DNA of 64,000 nucleotides from Ascidia mentula (Eukaryota > Chordata > Ascidiacea > Phlebobranchia > Ascidiidae): positions 8,000,501-8,064,500 of the forward strand of contig OX387200.1 in assembly GCA_947561715.1 (NCBI GenBank), written 5' to 3'. Every line of letters starts with the position of its first letter. The first letter of the stretch is position 1. The notes under the pieces are model-generated. The model saw only the letters and a program-made list of their open reading frames with translations, searched no databases and was not told where the DNA came from. Made by a program: the position numbers and the translations under genes. Of this stretch, positions 47,801 through 61,257 are shown piece after piece.

Positions 47801-50800
47801 GTCATCAGGTGGAGGAAGCTGACAGCGTGCAGACTCTGTTCAGGGGGAACTCCCTAGCGAGTAAAATCATGACGTTCTGCTTTAAAGTTTACGGAGCGAG
47901 TTATCTTCACAACTTGGTCGAACCCCTCGTGGCTTGGAGCCTCACACCCGAGATATCGTCACTTCAGTTCGACGTGAGTTTGTTTACAGATTGAACATAA
48001 GTCATTGCGCTCCAGGCATTATTTTTCCTGTAGCAAAATGTCGAATTTCCCTATGGTTTTTCCTATCCACTTCGTTGTATTAATATGTAGACTTGCCACT
48101 TGCCAGTAAAACTTAGATAGAGACATTGAAAAACAACATTAATACTTCACATAACAGAATCAACACTTCTTTCGAGACTTTTTCGCATGCTGTGCTAGTA
48201 CTTTTTCATTTTTTTTGAACACCGAGATTTGAACCTAGGGTTTCTTGGCCACGAATCCCGATCAGGTTTTCTGCTAGGTATACGGGTCGGGTGCTTGACT
48301 AGTATATTTCTTTTTCTCCCAGGTTGATCAGAAGCGTGTGCCACCTAGTGTTGACATCCAACAATGCAGAACCAATCTACAACGTCTCACTGAGAGATTC
48401 TTTTCAAGGATCATGACATCCACGGACAAGTAAGCAACCCTTTTTTATATCTGTTAGCGTTGTGGTTAAGTTGTTTTGGTGTTTAGTATATGCCAGGGGT
48501 GGCCAACCTGGCAGCGAATGGGAATTGTCAAAAAAACTTATAAATAATACACGATCGAATCATAGGCGAGTTCAAATATGTTCAAATAGGAGGGTCAAAT
48601 AATTAAGGGAATTCCCCTTTATTGCGCATACACGTGATCGTTACTTGTGGTTGAGTTTGGCCGAAATCGACGTTATGTCTGACGCAATCGTCGCATTAAA
48701 GGCAGTTTGCGTACTGTGTGACGTTATCGAAACAGCAACGTTAACCCTGCTGGTTGTTTAGATTCCCGCCACAGTTAAAGAGCGTGTGTCACTGCCTCTA
48801 CCAAGTCGTATCGCAACGATTCCATGAAAGTGGGACAGGTGCAGTAGCTAGTGCAATATTTCTCCGTTTTCTTAACCCTGCCATCGCCACCCCGTTCGAA
48901 TGCGGTCTCTCTGAGAAGAAGATTCCACCTAACCTTGCCCGTGCATTCAAGTTTATGTGCAAGGTTTGTGTAGAGCTGCATGTGTATTTACATTTTAGTG
49001 CATGTTGTGATTTTAAAATTCTGCCCTTTACATAATAGTTTTGTTGTTTTCAATATGGGTTTTATCGGCAAACATATATGACGTAATTTTAGTAGGGTGT
49101 TTGGTAATGTTGGTTCTGCTAAATAGAAATGCTTTTAAAGTGTGCGTAAGTTAATTAAATAACGTGACCAGCGAAGATAAGAAAGTAAGCGTCGTTGTTA
49201 TGCAGTTGATGCAGAATATCGCCAACCACGTTCTGTTCACCAAAGAGGAACACATGAAAAACTTCAACGAATTTGTCAAAGCGAGATTCGACGTTTGTCA
49301 GCAGTAAGTTTGCATACAAGCATGTATATTGAATTTGGTGCGAGTCGGTGAAAACCATCGACAAATAGCTGGCCACCTTTCCTATAAAGAATAAGCTTAA
49401 AAAGAAATACATACCAGCCAAAAAGAATAACAAACAATTTTTTGTCTTGACCTCATGGAAACTTGCTGGAACTCATGTATTTTTTTCCTAATTTAATATA
49501 AAACTATCACATGTCATATATTCAGCTTTTTCCGCCAAATTTCGACACCCGAGTGTTCGAGTGTGGATAGTGTCGGTCACTGCACTTCATTCATGAACGA
49601 CACCAACGTACAAGCTCTCCATCGCCTCTTGTGGAACGACCAGGAGAAAATCGGTCAATACCTCGCCAGGAGCAGGTTTGTTATTCCACATATACCTCCT
49701 TTAACGGGGACAACCGCCCTCAACTGTTGCAATAACCTATACAATGCGCAATATGTTACAGGAACGCAAAAGCAGTCGGGCGCCGCCCCTTTGACAAAAT
49801 GGTTACTCTTCTTGCCTATCTCGGTCCGCCTGAATACACAAGGTGCGTTTCTACACTCCAAATCCATGCCTGCGATACAACCGACTAACAAAAGTACATA
49901 TATTGACAGACCGGTATTAGAAACGCGCACCACGGGTCAGATCATCACTCCGTGCAAGTTCGAGGAACTGATGACCAAAAGAAAGGTGGCGGATTCAGAC
50001 GAATACAAAATGGTGAAGGGACTCAACATCTTCTATCAGGTAACTAACGCGAAATACGTTGCTTGTAACATCTGTTTGCGTGCAGTTGCACTGATACGCA
50101 TTGGTATTGTGATAACGGACATTTTGTAAAAGACTTCCATATGCGTTCTGTTTTTAATCCTTGCTATTCCTTTCTTCTTCCTACTGTTTGAGTGGCGCCT
50201 GGTTTTGACATTTGCATCAATTCTTCTTTCTAGTTTGGTCGCTCCAAGATGGGGTTTCCGGTATTTTACTACATCGCCAAGCGTTACGTCACTTCCGAGA
50301 TTCGGGAGGACATTCTCATGTTCTACATCCTGCAAGCTCTCAAACCTTACTCCTCACGCAAGTTCGACATCATCATTGACCTCACACACGTGGAGTCAAA
50401 GAACGGGTGAGTAATTCGAAAATAAAAAGTAAATTCTTGCTGGTTGAAACGGAATACCACATGTGTGTAGTCTCACCAGTATGGTTATCGGTAATGTTTA
50501 ATTACTGACTTTTTGTCAAACTTTAAACGCCCGCAATGTTGCATTTTCTTGGCCATAACCTTCATGTAAAAAATACCATATACCGACGCATTAGTTGCTT
50601 GCTACACTTTGCCTTGTCTTACTATTACATACAATATACCAACAAGGTCCTTTTCTTCAGATTCAGGGGGCAGTTTCTTCCCAAGTGGTTGGTGGTATAC
50701 ACACCCGCCATATACAAAAACCTGAACGCCATTTACGTTTACAATCCGAACACGTGGGTGAGAGATTACGTCAAATACAACGAGGCGACTTTTGCAAAGA

Positions 50801-53800
50801 TTAAGAACTCTCAGAGGTTTGTCCCGCGTTTGACAAGTTTTTTTCGAGGCTTCTCTAATTTGTAAAATTTGAAACAAAATACTATAATCTTGCCTGGCAA
50901 ATAAGTAAGTTTAAGGGTGTTGTATAAAATGTTTCGTTTCAATGAAACAATATATTTTCTTGTCGCACTGTTGCCAGTGATACTATCTTTTCCGTTCATC
51001 TTTCCTAGAATCCGATTCCTCGACAATTTGTCCGAGTTACAACGTTACGTTGAGCTCGATCACCAAAAAATCCCTTCCGCCACCAAAAGTCTCGACGAAG
51101 ACATCGCCTTGTACCGCAACGTTTACAGGTAACCCTACAATCCCACCAACAGTGCCACGTAATGAGCATTCCGTATCCATGTAGTATACAAGGTATTTTC
51201 CCTGCAGGTCTGGACACACGAAGGTCGACATCAAGATTGGAAGTCGGGCGGTCCAGTTTACAACGGTCGAGAAGTATAAGGTACAACAGCCATTTTGCTT
51301 TTTTCTGCAGTGTAATATCGTCGTCTCTCAGTATGTCTACGTTTCACATGATTTATGGAAAATGCACGTTTTTGGTGCTTTTGCCCAACCACATCAATTA
51401 CTATTCTAGATCCCTGGTGTACTGTATCATAGCTATAATAAACGAACAGTTAGCATTGTTTACTGCAGTAGGTCATAAAAACGGTGCTGTTATATAAGGA
51501 ATGATGCAAAACGTTTTTCAAACCCATATTGCAGTTGTTGGATTTCGAAGTGTTCTTGAACGATATTTACTATGCTGACGAGATCGAGTCCATCCAGTCG
51601 ATGGACGACAGCAGTACATTCGGACTGAAAGTTGCATCGAATAATGCTGTGATGATGTTCTCCCACCAAGAAGCAAGGAAGATTGCTCATGTAAGTAACA
51701 GCGTCGGACTGTTTTCCAATTTTCACCGTCATCATGCAACTGACGATGTTTATTTTCAAATTTTTTTGCGGTTTAATATGTATTTTTTTCGTTACGTAGG
51801 GATTACGTCACATCCGAGCTCGTTGGGAGTTAACTCAACCGAAGCAAGACATTTCGGCTCACCACCACAAGATTGGGGCAAAAGACGTTCCTGGGACTCT
51901 GCTCAACATGGCCCTGCTAAACTTAGGCAAAGAAACACGTTGATTATTTCCTAGTTCGACATTTAAAGCGAGCTATCACTTATACCGGATGCTAGTTTAC
52001 TAAAATTAGTCAAATGTTTGAGATGTATTATTTCCAGGCAGCTACCGACTAAGCTACGTGAGCTATTCGGTTTGAATGTGACTTTTCGTAAAGTATTACT
52101 TGCCTGCAAGGCCATTATGATCGATATATCATAGCTGATATCGCCTAGCAAAGGCCTTCGCGTTAGCATGCGAGGGTATGCTTTTCTTCTGCCTATTCCT
52201 TAATACAACGATTGTAGATTCATTGAACGTGGGGGTTCCAGAACGAAGTTAATATGCCTGTTCTTACTCAACGTATAACAATCCCCGTTATCTTCAAACA
52301 GGTTCGCCCGACCCGACAGTGCGTTCATCCGCCTACAACCTGTTGTGTGTTCTGACCACATCGTTCAACCTCCAGCTTGGCGGGCGTCTGTGCGAGTCGG
52401 AGGGTCTCTGCATTCCGTCCAACAACACTCTGTTCATCGTCACCATCAGCTCGACTCTCGCGAAAAACGAAAGTCACCTCACCCTGGAATTCCTCGATGA
52501 ATGCATTAATGGTGAGTGTTGAAGTATTCGTTACTGGAGAGCCTTATGTGACGAATATATTTACTTAATTATAAAACACCACTGGTTACTGGGTGTAACG
52601 GGAATAATTTACGCTACTTATCCGACCTGCTGATATTATTTCAGCACATTTATAAACCGGTTCCAAATCGTAGAATATGAATAGTTTAAAAACCTTACGT
52701 TTTTTATAAAATGTTTGTTTTATTAATTTTATTAGTTTTTGCTGATGGTTACTGCATGTTTATGGTATTAATTGTTATTAATTTTCCAACAGGTTTCCGG
52801 TGTCTGAGCGACACGCTAAAGAACTTGTGCCTGGAATACATGGAACCCTGGCTCTTCAACCTTCCAGATTTCGCCTGCAGCAACGAAATCAAAAGGAACA
52901 AGGTATGCGTGACCCTCTAAAACTAAACCCATTCCCTATCACACGTTTCTATCTATCCCAGGTGAGGTCGGTTATCCACAAACTCATAGAACTCACCATC
53001 GCTGAGAAAGATTTCTATCCGAGCGTTCAGATTAAGGTTTGGGGGAACCTGGGGAAAATGTCTGGTCTCACTGATTTAATACTGGAGGCGTTCGTCGATA
53101 CCAGCTCACAAGGTGGTTTAGGTTCACCGAAGGTACGCCTGGAAAATTGTAGCAAATGGAAGTTTGAAAATGGCATAAACTTTCGTGGAATGCTGGACTT
53201 TACCTGGCCCCAAGTTACAATTACAATGTTTCCTGACTATGTAACACTTATATAACTTCGAAGTCCTTAAATTGAATTCTTTCTCTCCCAGTTAAATTAA
53301 CTTAGCGCTACGTCGAAAAAGCAATAAAATCGTTTACTCACAGGCCGAGGTAATGGCAGACACGGCTGTCTCGCTTGCCGTCAACAACATGAAGGTGGTT
53401 TCAAGCAAACTGATCAACCTGCTTTGTATGATAGTCGACAAAACGTCCCTCCGGCCAACTCCAACACTTGAAAAACACAAACACTGGGACGAGATCGCGA
53501 TACTGGCAAGGTACTGAAATCGTCTCTTTGAGTTTAGCATTAATATTATTTTAGTTGGCTACGTTTTTCTCACAAATTCTTCTTTTTTTATAACTCAGTT
53601 TTCAATAGACGATATAGTTTGTTGCTAGGCATGTTCCAATAATATCAAAGAGGATTCTTTTGAACGCGTGTAGTTTCCTAACGTAGGCTACGTTGGGTTG
53701 CGACCGAATCATCTTCATTAATAAACAAGAGCCCACTTTTGTGTCATATTAAAAGGTTAGATAAGTTAGTTTTTGGCACATTGCAACCGAGCTGGATCAA

Positions 53801-56800
53801 AACAAAATCAGAAAAAGATTGCTTTTTTTGTTTCATGAGGTCTAACTATTTGGTCCGCTCTTTTTCCAGGTTTCTTCTCATGTTGTCGTTCAACAACAAC
53901 TTGGACGTTGCAACACACCTGCCGAATCTCTTCCACCTGGTGTCGCTGTTGCTCTCCACAGGACCCTTATCATTGCGGGCATCCATTCACGGTCTCGTCA
54001 TAAACATCATACATTCCCTTCTAACGTGCAATCAGCCAGAGTTCAAGGGTATGCGAGCAAGTTATACAAGTGTGGTGGATGCGTGTGTACAGCTGCTGAT
54101 TATTGTTTGTATTGATAGTGGCACAACTGTCTGCCCAAAGTTTCCGACGAAGCAAATGCGTTTGTAATCTTATTAAGGAGTGACTGTGTTGTTGGGTTAC
54201 ATTGGAATGGATACAAATAGTTACTTTGTAAAACACAGTAGTCCGCACTTTACGCAAACTGTGCGTCCAAATTGTATGCCTTAGTGAAAAACAAGAATGC
54301 GTATCAGAACTTTAAAGTTATTCTGAGCCATAATACCTTATCCCAAGTGCAAATACCCAGTTTATTTGCGGTCGAGACATGTAATGATAATTACAACACC
54401 GACTTCAATCAGTGCAATGTCAAAAATTTGTGACAACAATAAATCCAAATCCAAAACAAAAGGATTTCTATTCATTTTTCTTCCCTATTTCAGAGGAAAC
54501 ACGTCGGGTTTTGCGTCTCAGCCTCACAGAGTTCTGTCTTCCGAAGTTCTATCAGTTTTTCGGGATTTCCAATGTTAAGTCGGCAGCAGACACAGCATTC
54601 CAATCCACTTCCGCACAGAAAGGTACGCAGAACTCATATAGTTTGCTTACACAATGTATCAGTTCTAAAACCCACATTCGATCATACTGTTTAAGATTGT
54701 GTTGTTGGTGCTGCAAGGCATATTGTATTTCAATTAATCTGTTCTTCTGGAAAGTTTGAATTTTTATGTTGATTATGTTTCTGTCGAATAGGGGCGACAG
54801 GTTCAACACTGCTTCCTCAACTCGAACCGTCTGCCAACTCCAACGGTTGCCGTGGCAACGATGACGTGATTAACTTGAGTTTCTTGGACGTAGTATCAGA
54901 CGCACTGCTCGAAGTCATGGAGGTTAGTTGTCCGTCATTTACAAAGTTTTGTTGATTCTATTGAATAAGTATAAGAATACCACGTATGTCTTTCTTATCC
55001 GTGGAACCAAATACAGTACGAGTACGGGCAGTAACTGAATATAATGCCGAAAAAACGTACCTTTTTATGTTTCATTGTGACGAGTATCCATGGTGTAAAG
55101 AGTCTTGTTCAAGCCAAATGTTTCAAGAGAAACATACTTTTGTAGCAACGATGATATGTTTATGGTGCAGGCATGCATAAAAGACGTGTCGGAATGTGAT
55201 TGGCTGAACGAGTGGCGCGATCTGAGCCAGAAGTTTGCGTTCCAGTACAACCCGTCTCTCCAGCCGAGGGCGCTAGTGGTGTTCGGTTGCATCAACAAAC
55301 GCCCATCGTTACGTCACATCAAAAAGATCCTCACTATTATGAGCAAGGTAGGTTCTATTTTACTGTACGAAAATTAACGCCAAACATGTGAAATTTAAAA
55401 CTGCATTAGAATGCTGAAAAAAAATGATACCGTTGTTTTCAGTCGCTCGAGTCGCAAGCGGATCCAATTCTGTTAGAAGCAACAATTCTATGTTTGACAA
55501 GACTTCAGCTTCTTAACGGGGCGGTGAGTGTCGTTATTATAAAAATCGAAGTTATCCTGATGAAATTAACGTCGCACACTGTTACAATAAGGATGACAAA
55601 GATTTGGATCAGAGGTCGGCACTCTTTGGTTTCGGAGCCACATATGGGCCTTTCACCTTTTTTATGGCCCTTTGCAAAATGAATACAAATAAAAAAGAAA
55701 AATTTAAAGTTATAGTTACGCGTATTATTAAAAAATAGTGTTGCAAGTTAACTGAAAACGTATAGTGACGTTTATTAAGTTTCGTGTGTGTTTAAAGGTT
55801 TAAAGTAATTCCAGGTGGTGTGGCTTCCGACATGTTTTAGCTTGCACAAATAGTGTAACTTGCTCTTAGCATGCCAAAGGTTACCGACCGCTGATCTAAA
55901 TTCTCCTGTATTGATTGCTCTCAAATGACATTACCGTTGGACAAAGTAGCATTTTCGGAAAAAAAGCGGAATTCATAACTATAGAAATACCGACTTTGCT
56001 CTGTTTCGTTGAACTAGACAATTATCACTATTGACCAAGTCTACCTGAAAAGCGACAAAGCCCTCGGCTAAGATTAACTGTCGATGAAAAGAAATTTAAT
56101 CTTAATCTGCAGAACCCTGATCTGAAGGCAACGTTCTTCTGGGTAGCGTTAAGTGCGATGCAAATGAATGAGGAACGACTTTATGCCGCTGGACTCTCTC
56201 TACTCGAACAAAACCTTCATCACCTCGACGAATTCGGCATGTTTTCCACGCAGGTGAGGGTGTGGGTTTTTATTTTCCCATTGTCGCAAATTCTCAACGG
56301 TTTGTCCATGTGGTCGTACCACAACTTTACATAACGGAACACTCTTTTGTCACAAACCCTTTTTCTACCCGACCCATGAGTTAAGACGATGTCCTGATAG
56401 CAAACTTAGTCAAAATGAATATAAAAAACGTGTTCCATGCATTTACCATGCTGTTATCTGAACTTAACCATGCTGTTATCTGCAGTCGTTTTCTAAAATC
56501 TTCATGAAGTCACGACAATCCTTTGAGCGCCACTTCCACCCACTAGATGTCGCCGTTGGCCTGAGTTTTAACTCAAACTTTCACTTCGCCTTCGTCACAC
56601 ATCTGCTAAAAGGTACGATTTAATTGCGTAAATTATTCAGTCGCAGCTGTCATGGTGATTTAAAGTGTATTGTCAAACAACTGCATACTTTTCATGTTAT
56701 AAAATCGCACTGTTTAGGTATGTGTAGAAACAAATACAATGTATAATACATAAATATCATGGTTTGAATAAAATTGCCGAAGAGGAATTCAAGAATAGAC

Positions 56801-59350
56801 GAACTTACAACAGAAAGCTCACAATAACTTTTTACATGTGGTTGTGCAGGATTTCGTCACTCGGATTCGGTTGTGATCGCTCGTCTCATCCGAATACTCG
56901 ACTTCGCGCTTGAGTTGATTTCACGCCACAGACCGAGTCACAAGTACGAAGTGAACCCAGAAAGTGCTCCCTACATCACAGGTCGGTGCTGTTATTTATG
57001 TGTGATCGAAGTTTAGATTAGAGTAACCGTTGTACATCTTTACAAGATCTTTACAATTATTGGTTGTTACATTTAAAAGTTTTGCCACAGAATTTCTGCT
57101 ACCATGCCATGGCACATGTGTTTTGTTCTGTGCATTTTCTTAAAATTTCAACAAAAATTGCATTAAAATTTGTTGTTGTTACAGCTCTGCTTCCAGTGTC
57201 CGATGAAGCTCGACGTCATTGCGTACCCCGCAAAAAAGCTGAGTCATCCACCGTGAATTCGACCACGTCATCAAAACTCACTAACGGTCATCGTGGCTCC
57301 GGACTGACACCTGGCGGTAACGAAGACGGCGAAAACTGCTCCGACTCGCCCTCCAGTGGCAGTCGGTCGTCCAGAAGTCGCCACAATTCCATACCAGAAG
57401 ACACTGTGGCGACATCTAGCGGTCAGAGAGTTCATTGTCCAGCGGACGCAAGGCAAAAGAAAAGTAAGTACATACCCAAAAACGTGAATTGTCGTTCTCT
57501 TGATAAATTATTATTCACTTGCATTGAGCTTTTATTTGTCTAAGCACAGATTTGGAGAAATTTTATGAGATATTTGCTATCAGATTTAATCTCTCACACA
57601 TTTAATGTAGGTCGACATTCCTCGGCGAAACTTAATAAGCGGCCGGACAGTCGCGAATGTGGGACAACCCCTCCCAAAGTTCGAAAGGTAATAACTGCTT
57701 AAAACTTACCAACATGGTGGTGTGTTTATCCGTTTTGTTGTGACACAGACTCATATATACAACTACCATCAATATTTAATCAGTAACTGATTGTTTGTGG
57801 AGGTTATGCTTAACAATATGAACAACTTTATTTCGAAAGTTTTTTGTTAATTTAAGGTGGGTGAACTCGCCCAGGACTCCGACAGCAGTGCGAGTAGCGG
57901 ATCGCACGTGACGTCATCATCAATGAGGTCATCGCGTCGCAAGCATTCAGTCGAGTCCACCACCAACGCTCTGTTCGGCGAAGACCTGCTTGATCAAAAA
58001 GCACAGGTTGGTGGTCAAAATTTTAGCTCCCAGGTACAAACATCGTATATTTCTATTATTAAACCCATTTAGCATTCATTAAACCGATTTGTGAGTGGCA
58101 GATATTGGCTTCGATACAGAGTATTTGTATTGACCATTGTGCAGGCACTATTGATCACACTTCTCGCCACGCAAGTCAAGCATTCGGCGAAAAATTCGGA
58201 CGTTCATGTTTTGTTCGAATATCTGGCTGAGGCAAGCATCATATTTCCTGCAGTTTTCCCAATAGTGTAAGTACATCCGCTCATAACTCTTCCTTTGCGC
58301 AGGTAGTAAAAATACTTTAATGTTTCTCTTCCGTTTGGTAACTACCACAAGAAATTTAAATATGAATTAGCGGGCTTTTAATTTCTTAAAACAATAAATA
58401 AAAGATCACAACAGTTTCACCAGTGTCATCTATATACAGTAAGGTGAATATTAGTTAGTTTCTCCTGCATCCATTACGTTCTTTCGCAAGATTTGCCGAA
58501 CACTTTAAAACTTCAATATTGTGTATGTCTCCTGCAGGCACAGTTTGCTAGACCACAAGATAAACAACATACTCAACCAATGTGAGGATACGGTCGTCCT
58601 CTCACATGTTCAAACGATCGTCCACAATGCGGCTTCCTGCAGAGGCGACGAAGTTCTCCACAAACAGATATCACTTTTGCAAGGTATTGTGCAAATTCTT
58701 TTGGCCCAAGTATTTACCTCGAGTAAAACACGAACTCTTCGCCCGGAAAGCACAATTTTGTTTTTGACCAAAGACTCCAACTGAAGTAACTACTAAAGGC
58801 AAAAATTGCATTATCATTGTGTTCAAAAGGTTAAACGTTGTCTTGTTTTTCAGATATTGGCTTCGGTGGAATTTGGCGATTCGCTGGTCCTTTTGCTCAA
58901 GTAAGTTTCCCCTTCGTCTGCGTAAAATGACGCTGCGTCGCTTATTTACACAACTCACTGCGATTCGTTCGCCTATTCAGGTCGCGAGCCTCGAGAACGC
59001 ATCGGTTGTTGTAAATCTGGTCGACAGTCTCGTCTGCCTGCATCTCGGGGAAGTCCCGGACTTGACACCGGTGGCGAGTCGTCAGTCGCTCAACAGCGCC
59101 CTCTCGGCCGCATCGCTTGACGATATTCGCGAATCCGACGGTAAGCTTAACAAATCGCCCTAATATATGTCCAACTATGCTGTGCTTAAATTTATACTGA
59201 TTTTCAGACTCCGACTTGTTTGACATCGACGGGAATGACGTAACAATGACGGAGAGCGGCGTGGAGAACGAGCAGTCGCTTGGTGTCGCACCGAAGTCGG
59301 GCAGTTTTCGCAACAAGGGTCCGAAACTTACGATAAAACTTCCCAACTAA
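35815..59350 (+). CDS. NF1: Neurofibromin (Ras GTPase-activating protein), complete, 62 exons, 2,796 aa
   Basis: Exon starts-ends: 35815-35874, 35988-36128, 36281-36364, 37026-37088, 37181-37302, 37816-37922, 38258-38325, 38615-38737, 39405-39554, 39783-39833, 40023-40202, 40735-40926, 41540-41665, 41919-42050, 42274-42509, 42843-43026, 43464-43570, 44095-44257, 44432-44569, 44656-44735, 44990-45220, 45378-45477, 45537-45676, 45827-45899, 46078-46208, 46314-46430, 46756-46931, 47258-47472, 47531-47614, 47809-47973, 48323-48429, 48762-48963, 49206-49303, 49526-49675, 49762-49842, 49910-50039, 50234-50406, 50661-50816, 51009-51128, 51208-51280, 51535-51690, 51800-51926, 52302-52511, 52793-52902, 52962-53132, 53344-53510, 53870-54048, 54494-54622, 54792-54922, 55171-55347, 55443-55523, 56113-56253, 56486-56612, 56850-56981, 57185-57463, 57611-57687, 57857-58006, 58145-58266, 58538-58683, 58854-58900, 58981-59140, 59208-59350. 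All phases match and 8,391 nt closes at TAA; human neurofibromin has about 2,818 residues. The N-terminus is [20 protein letters not shown]. The GAP domain keeps the arginine finger ([17 protein letters not shown], Arg about 1270) and FLRFLNPAI. Sec14 and PH-like segments follow (exons 50234-51926). It switches off Ras at membranes. Confidence 0.97.
41245..41330 (+). repeat. Dispersed short repeat 2, copy in an NF1 intron
   Basis: This stretch (TCACACCAGTTACACTGATG ... TGTCTGCAGCTCACAG) resembles about 27195-27265 (+, after the last LRR exon of NLR D), about 12570-12650 (-, the same position in NLR B) and, more weakly, about 45980-46035 (+, another NF1 intron). It is a likely short interspersed element present in at least three contexts. 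Confidence 0.65.
47531..49675 (+). other. NF1: NF1 RasGAP catalytic core
   Basis: Exons 47531-49675 encode [20 protein letters not shown], then the arginine-finger loop in exon 47809-47973, the FLRFLNPAI motif in exon 48762-48963, [14 protein letters not shown] in 49206-49303 and [16 protein letters not shown] in 49526-49675. No extra in-frame exon equivalent to mammalian alternative exon 23a was seen. Confidence 0.92.
55610..55893. mobile_element. hAT-like MITE in an NF1 intron
   Basis: It begins CAGAGGTCGGCACTCTTTGG and ends CCAAAGGTTACCGACCGCTG, imperfect terminal inverted repeats of the CAGNGGTCGGC type. It is 284 bp and non-coding. The flanks ATTTGGAT and ATCTAAAT could be a decayed 8-bp target duplication. 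Confidence 0.65.
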
Positions 59351-60595
59351 ATCAGTGTTATGTCGACACAAAACTGCTATTTTCATCCTTTGTTTTCCGC
59401 ATATACTTTTCTGTTGATATTAATCGGATTTGTTTGGAATTTTTCTTTGCTTTTACCTTGGCCTATAACCGTGTTTCTTTTGGCTTTTATTCGTTCGTGT
59501 ATTGTTTTAAAAGTTAATTTCGGTATAGACTGCTACAAAAGTACCACTGCTATCACAAAGTTTCATATTTTAACAGGTGACCCTATGTCCTGTGCTGTCT
59601 TAAACTACTTTTTAAACAGTATAGCTCGATAGTTGTAAGTGCCTATTGTTACACAAATTGCAATGACCTATTTTGTAAGAGTACCTGTACATTTTCCACA
59701 CTTGCCCGTTTGCATGAAGTAGGTTTGTAAGTTTTACGCCATCTAAAACACCCGTTTGAGTCAAAAGTATTGTGCAGTACAAAATAGTGTCCACCTTGTG
59801 TTAGTACTTCGTGTGTTCTGATGCCAACTTCTTGTTCCTTCCAAACTGCACGTCGTTACGATGTTTTTTATTCAGGGCGAGCAGTTATTATTTTGCCTTG
59901 TTACAATGCTTTTGGTACAAATTGTTGTTGCGTAAATTTGAAGACTTGAGTCTAAATAGTTTTATCGCGACTTGCTTGTTTTGTTTTTGTTACATTTGGA
60001 AACTGGTTGTGCGTCTCAGTTAAAACATTGCTTCTCAAACCGTTCCTCTCGACCGTACTTGGGGTCGCAAAATGCAAATTGCCTTTAATTGGGAAAATTC
60101 GCTCTTAGCTTTTTATGCGATGTCATTGGGGTCGCATAGATATTGTCTATTAAAATTGGTATCGCAGAACCAAAAAGTTTGAAATGACAAATTACTCGTC
60201 CTATGTAATTATCGAGACCATTATTGTTTCTTTAATTGTAAGCAAAACAGCATTTGCCACTAGGATATTTTTTTTGCCTTTTTCAAATGGTGTGTACCAT
60301 GTCACAGCCACGCATTACTCTTTGTATTTGTATTCGGCGCAATCGTGTTACAACCTGTAATCATGGTACAAATTCGTGTCAATCTTTCCTTTCACAGCAG
60401 TGCTACAAATGGCGTAACAACTTTACATATAGAATATCGGTTCCAGTTTTCCACCTAGTACATTTTTACACTTCGCCTGAACAAAATCGTGTTGTTTTAC
60501 CTATGTTATACCTGCACAATTGAAGCAACACACATTTTATTCCCTCCAAGATATTTCCAATATGACAATAAAGTAACGATGCCTGTCCACAAGAA
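59351..60595 (+). other. NF1: Probable NF1 3' UTR with polyadenylation signal at 60567
   Basis: No ORF continues after TAA at 59350. The first well-placed AATAAA I noted is 60567-60572, which would give a 3' UTR of about 1.2 kb. Sequence near 60030-60185 (TTCTCAAACCG and reverse-complement-like end) may be another degraded hAT-type MITE. Confidence 0.45.
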
Positions 60596-61257
60596 TGTTG
60601 TTTTTTAGGTCTTGGAGTTAATGGTGGTTGAGTCAATTATTTTGCTGCTTTTATTTCCCCCAGGTTTGTCATGACTTGTTTATTTTCATTGAGTTGTTAC
60701 CGTGTTACGAGTACAATCAGAAGTTGCTCAAATGAGTTGTGTTACTTTTTAACCACTTTTCAACTTAATGGATCATGGAGATCAGTGGGTACAACACGTC
60801 ACGGACAAACTTACCAGAAACAGACAACATAAAAATCGAAAGTCGGCAAATAACTGTAAAATTAAGTGTATTATGTGGCTGGGTGCGAATATCGAAAATT
60901 GGTCATTTGAAACGGCGCAACATATCACTGCTTGATACCGAACGCTGTACATATTTAAATTAACCAAGTGTAGCGAAATGCTTTAAAAATAAAACAACTA
61001 TTTTTCCTACCCGTTTTTTTTGCTAAAGTTGTTTAAATAGAGCGCTTTTTAATCAAAAAAATATTTTTGTCAAAAGAACTACCGATAAACCAGCGTGGAT
61101 CGAAGTGTAAATAAGATGAGCAAGCGTGCTGCAAAAAATCCCCTTGCGTGGAAATTTCCTGGCCAAAGCTTGAAGTTTGTACGAAACGTGTTGGCGGCTT
61201 TCGCAATAATGGTGTATTGATTTTCTTCATTTGGTTGGAAATTAAAAACTGACGATC
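60596..61257. other. Intergenic region before MYBBP1A
   Basis: About 660 bp with no supported gene. It must contain the MYBBP1A promoter and 5' UTR. An upstream ATG near 61115 opens a short ORF that stops before the main start and is out of frame. Confidence 0.4.

Noticed and set aside
48225..48300. Minus-strand tRNA-like stretch (GGTTCAAATCTCGG)
   Set aside because: B-box-like only; no cloverleaf found. Probably a degenerate SINE.
48490..48600. CAGGGGTGGCCAACCTGG, resembling a hAT element end
   Set aside because: No matching opposite end or target duplication found nearby.
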